Below, in pieces: positions 57,539 through 64,000 of a stretch of DNA of 64,000 bases; within the stretch, counting starts at the first letter, position 1; each line of letters begins with the position of its first letter. Source of the stretch: Drosophila miranda. Its lineage: Eukaryota > Arthropoda > Insecta > Diptera > Drosophilidae. The stretch is taken from assembly GCF_003369915.1 (NCBI RefSeq), contig NC_046674.1, forward strand, positions 24,431,657 to 24,495,656. The letters are read 5' to 3'. Made by a program: the position numbers and the translations under genes. The notes below the pieces were generated by a model. It searched no databases and was not told the origin of the DNA. It saw only the letters and a program-made list of their open reading frames with translations.

Positions 57539-58849
57539 ATTTCCTGCGGGAAATAGCCAAAGGCATAAATAAAATAGTATCGTAATCTATAATTGACAGT
57601 ACAAACCTTCTGCTTATGGACTTCTAATAACAATCAACAGCTTTTTTCTCGTTTGAATGAACGTTTTCTCTGTAAATTTACTTTTTTGATTTCAGGCGCA
57701 TCAGTTCACTTCACACGATTTTTCGATCAAATAACGGATGACGTCGGGTTTCTTTCACTAGAGGTGTCAAACCATCGATAGTGGCGCACTCAATAGATTG
57801 GAATTCTTTGATTCCAAAAATCGATACTATCGTCGTAGTTCATTTTAAAAAGGCTATTATAATTTCAAGCGAAGTTAAATAACGATTCTTCAAAACTAAA
57901 CATCAGTCTAAAAATAGATATAATAATTCATAGTTTTAAATTATATACTAAAATTCTGTTTCAATTCTACGTCATAATTGGTAATCCACCAATTTTTGGC
58001 TTAAGAGCGTACATGCCCCCTCGAAAATAATTTGACCAGCTTTAGAAAACCAGCACAACTTTATCAGGCATCAGTGATGGATTTTTTACACATGATTATG
58101 ATGCATTCATTTATATATCAGATTTTCAGAAATGGAGAGTAAAATGGTACGATCCATTTTCTTAATCTTGACGCATTGCTGTTGACTCATATCGATAGCT
58201 GACATATTGATTAGAGTATGAACTAAATTGCGCTTAAAAAAATAAGCAAAACCAAAATAATAAAAATTCAGTACTTCGACTATTACAATTTGAAGCCACT
58301 ATTACTAATATCGATAGGTTCTGAGCCGATTATAATTATGGTAAGGAATATATCATAGGCTTTCTCACCAGCACTCAGAACATGATAGACGTCATAATGA
58401 CATGATTCATTAAATCTTGAGTATATTTACAACTTTAACTGATTGTATGGTTGCTTTTCCCATCCATTAACTTGATACGTTGTAGAGCTCAGTCTAATCT
58501 AAACTCATTGACAAAAATATTCAAACAACAAACAACCTTGGCGCCATGTCGTGGTATTTGGAACTATCGCCAAAACATGTCGCTTTTGTCAATTATATTA
58601 AATTATATTTAGCATTAAATTATTATCAATATGCTCTGCGCTTTAACACTCATATGTCGACTGTCATATGTAGTATGTATATTTTTCGGATGAATAAAGG
58701 ATTCATTGATTTATTTACTTGGCACGATATCGATATCGCGATACTGGCCGCTTGCTGGGCTCATCCCTAGTGAGTATACATCTGACTAAGTTTCCATCGC
58801 TAGAAAAATTCGCTGTGGAACTTGCAAAAAAATACGTATTGATGAAAAA
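57539..58849. other. Region between the 77-residue gene and Tdrd3, with DRE sites
   Basis: No gene is supported. Perfect TATCGATA elements occur at 58190-58197, 58309-58316 and 58728-58735, and partial ones at 57774-57832. The one at 58728 (CGATATCGATATCGCGATA) is about 115 bases before the Tdrd3 ATG and is the best candidate for its promoter. The rest is AT-rich. Confidence 0.55.
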
Positions 58850-61609
58850 ATGGAACTAGCCAGGAAATTGCGAGAAAGCGGCTGGTAAGTGAAGCATAAA
58901 CATCTCGAAATCGATTGCCACTAACAGCTCACACAGGCACCTTACGGACGAGGGCATCAAGACTCTGACCGCCGCTGTCGGGGGTGAGGACACACGCAAA
59001 ATTATTGATGAGGCACTGAACGTGAGTAAGTGGGCGGACCGGCTGGCTGGCGTCTAATAGCTGTTCTTATTGATTTCAGCGCGATATCCGCGATATTGGC
59101 GGTGGAGCTCTGCCAGTTAAGCGCGAGGATGCCCCTATCTCCGGCCGCATTGTCCTGCAGGTTCAGCGGGTTCGCAATATCGCGGCCCCCAAATCCAACG
59201 AAGAGTCAAAGGCGGCGCCACGCCTCTTGCAACTGGACTTGAGCGATGGCCAGAATAGCATACAGGGCCTGGAGTTGGAGTCGGTGCCGGCGCTCAATCT
59301 GAACGTGGCCCCAGGCTCAAAGATCTACTTCAAGGCGGAGAAGCTGCAACTAATGCAGGGATTCCTGCTTCTGCGCCCAAACGAGCTGCAACTGCTGGGC
59401 GGTCGCGTTGATGCAATGTACGAGAAGTGGGATCTGGCCCGCACCATGCTCAAATATGCCCGCAGCGGGCGCCCGTTGAATGGGACGTCTGTGCCGCCCC
59501 CCTGGGTGGCCTTTGGCAAGAAATTCGACTCGACGGCCGACCGCAACTTCAGAAGCCACGCCTTGGCCGACAAGGATAAGCCGGCCAGAGAGAACGACGA
59601 GTTTAATGCCATGCGCAACGAGGCCATTGCCGTGGCCACCAAAGCCGGTGGCAAGAAGGTTTTTGGTGGAGGCGGCCAGAACATCGTGGACCACAATATC
59701 AAGAAGATTCTTGACAAGGGGTTCTCCGAGGAGGAGGCCAGAAGCGCTCTGCACGTCACCCGCAACAATCTGGAGCGGGCTCTGTTCAACCTCAAGCGCC
59801 GCAAAGAATCCGGCGGCGGGCCCATCGAAATGGATGTGCGTCCCGGCCGCAGTGATCGGCACGGCAGAGAGGGCAAACGAGGTGCCAGCAGTAAGGATGA
59901 AGCACCCAAGCCAGCAGCCAATGCCACACTCTTCGATTTTCTCACCACCAAACTGCCCGCAACGGAGGCAGGAACAAGCGTCACCGCCACTGCCACCGAA
60001 TCCGCCTCCGCTGTCGCATCCACTGCCAACAGCTCAGTATTTAAGCAATATGGCCCTCGATTTGGGGAATCTTCATCGGCTAACAAATTTTCAGATCGTT
60101 CTCGCTTCGAGAACAATGTCTCGAGCAGCTTTGCCGCCAATCGTGGCGGATACTCTGGCCCAGGGCGTGGCGGAGCCCGTAATCGAGGCGGTGGTCGAGA
60201 TGAACGTCCGCCCAGAGAAGAGCGGCCACCACGAGATGAGCGTCCACGTCGGGAGGAGCGCCCTCCTAGAGACGAGCGTCCACCGCGGGATCGTGGAGGT
60301 GCATTCAATGAGCGCGGCAGTGCGCGCAACAAGCCAGAATCGGCTCCAATCAAAAATTCCAATCGCAATGGCCCAGAAAATCCGCCAATTAAAAGCAATT
60401 CAGAGTTCAAAACTGAGCACGAGGCTTCGATTTCGAATGCCAAGGACCAATCGGCCAACAGGCGCGGTAGCGAGCGTCGCGGAGGAGGAGGAGGCGGCGG
60501 CGGCTCAGTCCGTGTTGAGAATGGCACTGGCAACAGACGCCGGCCGCAGCAGGCAAGCAGTTCGGGAGTTGGAGCCGGAACCGGAGCCGGAACAGCCAAG
60601 CCAGACCCTAAGCAGCAGAACAATTCGGGCGATGACTTCAATGCGCGCCTGAACAAAGTCACCGAGGATACTTCAAATCTTAAAGTGAGTGCCCCGAAGC
60701 GAGAGAGTCAACCGCGCCGTCAGCGAGGCCAGGGGCAGTCAAACCGCCAGTCAACGGAGCCTCCACAGACAGCACAGTCTTCACAGCCCTCGCAGAAGTC
60801 GGAAAAGGCCCCGCAGACTCAGAGACAGCAGCATCAGAACCATCAACCCCATTATAATCCATTCAAGCAATCAATTGCCAACTACAGTCAATTGCCCAAC
60901 GGCTATACATATGATCCCAGCAAGATAATGGGTTTCCAGAGCAAGGAGACGAACGAGTTCGCAATGAGCCTGCTAAAGAGTCAGGGCACAGGAGCCACGG
61001 CTGTTTCAGCTGCTCCGGCTGCTTCGGCTTCTTCAGCTGGAGCAGCGGGGTCGAAGACAGTCAAAGATGTTCTGCAAGTGGCCAGTCAGCCGTCTCCACC
61101 GTCGCTCTATGCCGGCATCAATCCTCAGACAAGGGCAGTGACTCCTGCAGCGGCAGCCCAACAGTTTGGAATGTTGCCCGGTGATGGGTGGATGTGGCAG
61201 AAGGGCGACTTGTGCATGGCCAAGTACTGGGATGATGGACGCGTAAGTTTCAAACAATTCCTATATTTGGTGACGACCCCCACTAATTTGCGCAACATTT
61301 GTTCCTTCTCTTCCCCAATTCCGACAGTATTATGAGGCTGAGATAACGGGTGTCACGGAGAAAACCTGTGTGGTCTTCTTTATGGGCTATGGAAACCACG
61401 AGGAGGTCCTCAACGGTGACATTCTCCCCATCACGGATGCCCAGAACAGGCCCCTGAGCAATGTGCAGCATTGTGCACCGCCGCCGCCACTGCAGGAGCA
61501 GCACCAGCCCCAGCATCACAATCAGCAGCAGCAGCACTCGCGCTACCGCAGCGATCGCCAGGCCCAGCAACAGCAGGTATATGTGCCGCCGCACAAAAGA
61601 GAGCATTGA
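58850..61609 (+). CDS. Tdrd3: Tudor domain-containing protein 3
   Basis: TDRD3 is a scaffold that partners topoisomerase 3-beta and FMRP on mRNA and chromatin, and its Tudor domain reads dimethyl-arginine. Exons: 58850-58884, 58937-59021, 59080-61242, 61328-61609; phases agree (854 residues). I chose ATG 58850 (MELARKLRESGWHLTDEGI), which opens the RMI1-like DUF1767/OB-fold region (1 to about 150: GRIVLQVQRVRNIAAPK, PRLLQLDLSDG, LQLMQGFLLLRPNELQLLGG). A UBA domain follows at about 235-285 (IKKILDKGFSEEEARSALHV). Next comes an Arg/Gly/Pro-rich disordered region with DERPPREERP-type repeats. An NPFKQSIANYSQLPNGYTYD segment resembles the EJC-binding motif region. The C-terminal Tudor domain spans about 742-805 (WKKGD-type WQKGDLCMAKYWDDGRYYEA). 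It is longer than mammalian TDRD3 through the disordered part. Confidence 0.95.
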
Positions 61610-61651
61610 GACAGCCTTTGTATACACTTATAAATCCATTAAAATTTTTCG

Positions 61652-61657
61652 AATAAA
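61652..61657 (+). terminator. Tdrd3: Poly(A) signal of Tdrd3
   Basis: AATAAA lies 43 bases after the Tdrd3 stop codon, with ATTAAA slightly earlier at 61639. The short 3' UTR is needed because the NHP2 promoter region starts soon after. Confidence 0.75.
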
Positions 61658-61731
61658 AAACTTTACAGTGTATTCAAGCTATTTACTTCGTTCCTATCGA
61701 GGTTCCACTGTGGCTGGTATTCATAGTACTA

Positions 61732-61937
61732 TATCGATAGTATCGATAGACGAACTGCTTTCTTCGAATCGAGTATTGGCTCTCAAACATTCAATTTGTA
61801 TGGGCCAAGCCAGAAACAGTATAGAAACTTTTTTGTTAATTCTCGCTCTACCGAATTGTCCTTCCCTGCGCTATTTATCCCAATGGATTGTCACTCATTC
61901 ACGTTCAAACTTGTGCGGGCAGTCGATAGTATCGATA
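61732..61937. promoter_or_regulatory. Three DRE sites between Tdrd3 and NHP2
   Basis: TATCGATA occurs at 61732-61739, 61741-61748 (nearly back to back) and 61930-61937. DREF sites are typical of proliferation and translation-related genes such as NHP2, and the group lies 185-390 bases before its ATG. Confidence 0.65.
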
Positions 61938-61964
61938 TACTTTTGTTCGGATCTTTCATCTTTT

Positions 61965-62009
61965 CGTCAGTATATTTACAGTATATTTTTTAAATGAGAC
62001 GGTATATTG
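61965..62009 (+). promoter_or_regulatory. NHP2: Motif 6-like CAGTATATTT array at the NHP2 promoter
   Basis: GTCAGTATATTT, ACAGTATATTTTT and GACGGTATATT follow one another, with TAAATGAG between the last two. The reverse complement matches the bmm array nearly base for base (CCGTCTCATTTTAAAAATA...CCGTAAATATACTGACGAAA). Relative to the gene it has the same orientation as the arrays at Tsen34, mop and bmm. Confidence 0.65.
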
Positions 62010-62015
62010 AAACCA

Positions 62016-62067
62016 GCACTGATACTAACGCTGATACCAACACTGATACTAACGCTGATATCAACAC
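62016..62067. repeat. 24-base tandem repeat in the NHP2 leader
   Basis: Two 24-base units, each built of two diverged 12-base halves (CACTGATACTAA and CGCTGATACCAA), run from 62016 to 62067, ending 54 bases before the NHP2 ATG. Each 24-mer contains TACTAAC, the ideal branch-point sequence. It is probably within the 5' UTR if transcription starts near the array at 61965-62009. Confidence 0.75.
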
Positions 62068-62120
62068 GTGCTTCGGTTCGGCTGCTTTGAATTAAATCAA
62101 ATTTGTTTAACAAAAAGATT

Positions 62121-62663
62121 ATGATGAAGGTGAAAGTAGAGCGCTCTAGTGATCCCAATGAATCCGTCCAGATCAGCGGAGGCGTGACCATCAAGGAGGA
62201 GGAGACGTACGACGACAAACTGCTGTTTGTGAATGCCATAGCCAAGCCCATGGCTGGCAAGAAGCTCGCCAAGAAGTGCTATAAACTGGTCAAGAAAGCC
62301 ATGAAACACAAGACCTATCTGCGAAATGGTCTTAAGGATGTGCAGACCCGTTTGCGAAAAGGAGAGACTGGGTTAGTATGAGTAATGAGCATGGGAAAAC
62401 TGAAGACCCGTATCTTCTTCCTCCTCCACAGCATTTGCATCTTTGCTGGCGATGTGACACCTGTGGACATCATGTGCCATCTGCCTGCCGTCTGCGAGGA
62501 GAAGGGCATTCCCTATGCCTACACCCCGAGTCGTGCAGACCTGGGTGCTGCCATGGGCGTCAAGCGCGGAACAGTTGCGCTGCTCATCCGCCAAAACGAC
62601 GACTACAAGGATCTGTACGACGAGGTTAAGGAGGAGTTGTCCGGCCTGAATGTCCCCATCTAA
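62121..62663 (+). CDS. NHP2: NHP2, H/ACA ribonucleoprotein subunit (L7Ae family)
   Basis: NHP2 is one of four core proteins of nucleolar H/ACA snoRNPs, which pseudouridylate rRNA and snRNA with dyskerin (Nop60B), NOP10 and GAR1. Exons: 62121-62371 and 62432-62663, giving 160 residues, the usual fly length. It starts [12 protein letters not shown], with either Met possible. The acidic N-terminus leads into the L7Ae/L30e fold (about 45-145): [20 protein letters not shown], then [26 protein letters not shown]-like [20 protein letters not shown] and [13 protein letters not shown], which include the RNA-contacting loops. The donor is GTTAGT rather than GTRAGT. A TTG-led extension of the frame to 62103 is ignored because there is a good ATG. 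The promoter area carries DREs and a Motif 6-like array. Confidence 0.96.
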
Positions 62664-62718
62664 GCCTTTAGGATTAAGTCTTGTATCACCTTTAGAATCT
62701 AGTTAAGCTTTATAAACT

Positions 62719-62724
62719 AATAAA
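62719..62724 (+). terminator. NHP2: Poly(A) signal of NHP2
   Basis: AATAAA lies 56 bases after the NHP2 stop codon (context ACTAATAAAGGTC), the first such hexamer downstream. Confidence 0.8.
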
Positions 62725-64000
62725 GGTCAGGCTCCCCTTCCCATTTGGGAGGTCTTGCTGCCGCCAAATAAATCCAAACATGCCAGTTTTTTTTTTCTTT
62801 TTTTGCTGTCCCTTGGGGATCTTTTTTTGTTTTTTTGTGTTTTTTTTTGTAATTTTGTTCAAAAGAATTTTCAGCGTAGCTGATTTCATATAAATTTGTG
62901 TACATATACAATACAGTTGAGAGGGGAGGGGGGCTATTTAGTTAATAATGTCTCGTTTTTTGTTTGTTTGTTTGTCGTGCGAAATGAGTTGTGGCTTGTC
63001 GGGTGTTTAGTTGGGATGCGTCTAAATTTACATAAAATGTAACACTAAATGTCGTGTGTGTGTGTGTGTGTGTATTCGTTTGCAATGTATTTATTATCTA
63101 GAATTTCGTTTAACAAATGACGTGAGTGAGTGTGTGGGTGGGGAGAGGGGTTGGGGGGTTGATTGGATTATTAAAAGTACAATTATTTGTATATTAAATG
63201 TAAATTTCGCTTTCTTCTGTTGCTACTCTCGTACGTGTTACATTGATTAAATAATTACAGTTATATATATATATATTATATATGCTTGTATATATGTGTG
63301 TATGCCTGCTATCGAAGTCGCTAGCCAAATACTACGATAAAACAAGGATCGATCGAAACGGGTCTAAACTAGTACGGGACAGGGCGTGAGCGGGGGTTCA
63401 GCATTCAGCAGAATACGATCGCCGTGCGGCAGTCGCTCGGTCTGGGTCGTGGCTGGGGCTGGGACTGGGGCTGGGGTCGGGGTCGGGGTCGTAACAGTAA
63501 TGTAATTAAAACACACACTTCAGAAATTTTGGATTGCCCAAGGAACAAATAACTCGTGCACAACTTTATGTATATATGTATGTATATATTAATGGTTTTT
63601 TTTTGCCTTTTTTTTTTGTTTTGTTTTCCGTACACAAACATTTCAATATCCCTTTTAGCCACTTAATATATAAATATATATGCATGTTCGTATATATATA
63701 TAAGTATATATTCTGAAGTACAATTAAGGATAATAAGTTGTGTATTTTTGAGTGCATGACAAAATTTCATTTTTTTGTTTTAATGGTTTTTTGTTTTTGT
63801 TTTTGTAGTTGTAGTTGTTAATAATGTTTTTGAATAGTCAACTGCTGTACAAAATTGAAAGCTTTACATTTTATAACCGAGAACTAAGGGTATAATAATA
63901 TAGTAGAGAAAGACCAAAGGTTTACGTAGCATATGGACTACGGACTAAAGATAGAAAAAAATGTACAATACAAATTTTCTTGGATTACCTTAGATCTAAA
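62725..64000. other. Right-hand end: AT/T-rich DNA, possibly a 3' UTR of a convergent gene
   Basis: No coding frame is supportable. It contains poly-T interrupted tracts (62785-62850), a (GT)n run (63054-63072), an (AT)n run (63262-63280) and a (GGGGTCG/GGGCTGG)n stretch at about 63443-63492. The richness in T tracts and lack of ORFs would fit the 3' UTR of a minus-strand gene outside the window, but nothing here proves it. Confidence 0.4.

Noticed and set aside
59325..60662. 445-codon open frame on the minus strand
   Set aside because: It is the antisense shadow of the large Tdrd3 exon, and Arg/Pro/Ser-rich as expected from its GC-rich complement.
62103..62120. N-terminal extension of NHP2
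   Set aside because: It depends on a TTG start; a normal ATG follows at 62121.

Overview
This is nuclear DNA of a Drosophila-like fly. The evidence is short GT-AG introns (several of 55-85 bases), AATAAA poly(A) signals, abundant CAG, GAGA and CA microsatellites, fly core-promoter motifs (DRE TATCGATA, Motif 1 GGTCACACT, Motif 6-like GGTATATTT), and near-identity of several proteins to D. melanogaster ones I know from memory. The dense simple repeats and the dispersed repeat at 604-1115, 30385-31275 and 37700-37955, which resembles one I associate with D. pseudoobscura, point to the obscura group. That placement is an inference. Most of the recognised genes belong, as far as I recall, to the 70D-70F region of D. 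melanogaster 3L (Muller D), which is X-linked in obscura-group flies.

Layout, left to right: an unrecognised 217-residue protein gene (minus, 2939-3592) with a DRE just upstream; ome, a dipeptidyl-peptidase-4-like membrane protease (plus, 6106-15310) with a long low-complexity cytoplasmic extension; an unrecognised single-exon 299-residue Q/H/S/T-rich ORF (minus, 17555-18454); Trl, the GAGA factor (minus, 20050-25655) with two alternative Gln-rich C-termini; about 3 kb of GAGAG-rich Trl upstream DNA; Tsen34, a tRNA-splicing endonuclease subunit (minus, 28875-29938); Mgat4, a Golgi N-acetylglucosaminyltransferase with an intronless CDS (plus, 33085-34845); mop, the HD-PTP orthologue (minus, 38875-45346); bmm, the brummer triglyceride lipase (minus, 46809-54122) with a 5 kb first intron; an unrecognised 77-residue protein gene (minus, 57305-57538); Tdrd3 (plus, 58850-61609); and NHP2 (plus, 62121-62663). 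The rest is UTR, intron, simple repeat and AT-rich intergenic DNA.

The genes do not form one pathway. They are mostly housekeeping or regulatory genes: tRNA splicing, H/ACA RNP, endosomal sorting, lipid mobilisation, glycan branching and chromatin. The strongest unusual signal is regulatory. Arrays of a 10-12 base element (AAATATACCG, or CGGTATATTT read with the gene) lie just upstream of Tsen34, mop, bmm and NHP2, with a looser version upstream of Mgat4, always in the same orientation relative to transcription. The mop and bmm copies belong to a larger duplicated module that also carries Motif 1 and two or three copies of a roughly 180-230 base tandem unit.

Limits: all exon boundaries were read by eye from frame, phase and splice consensus, without alignments. 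UTR limits and transcription starts are mostly not determined.
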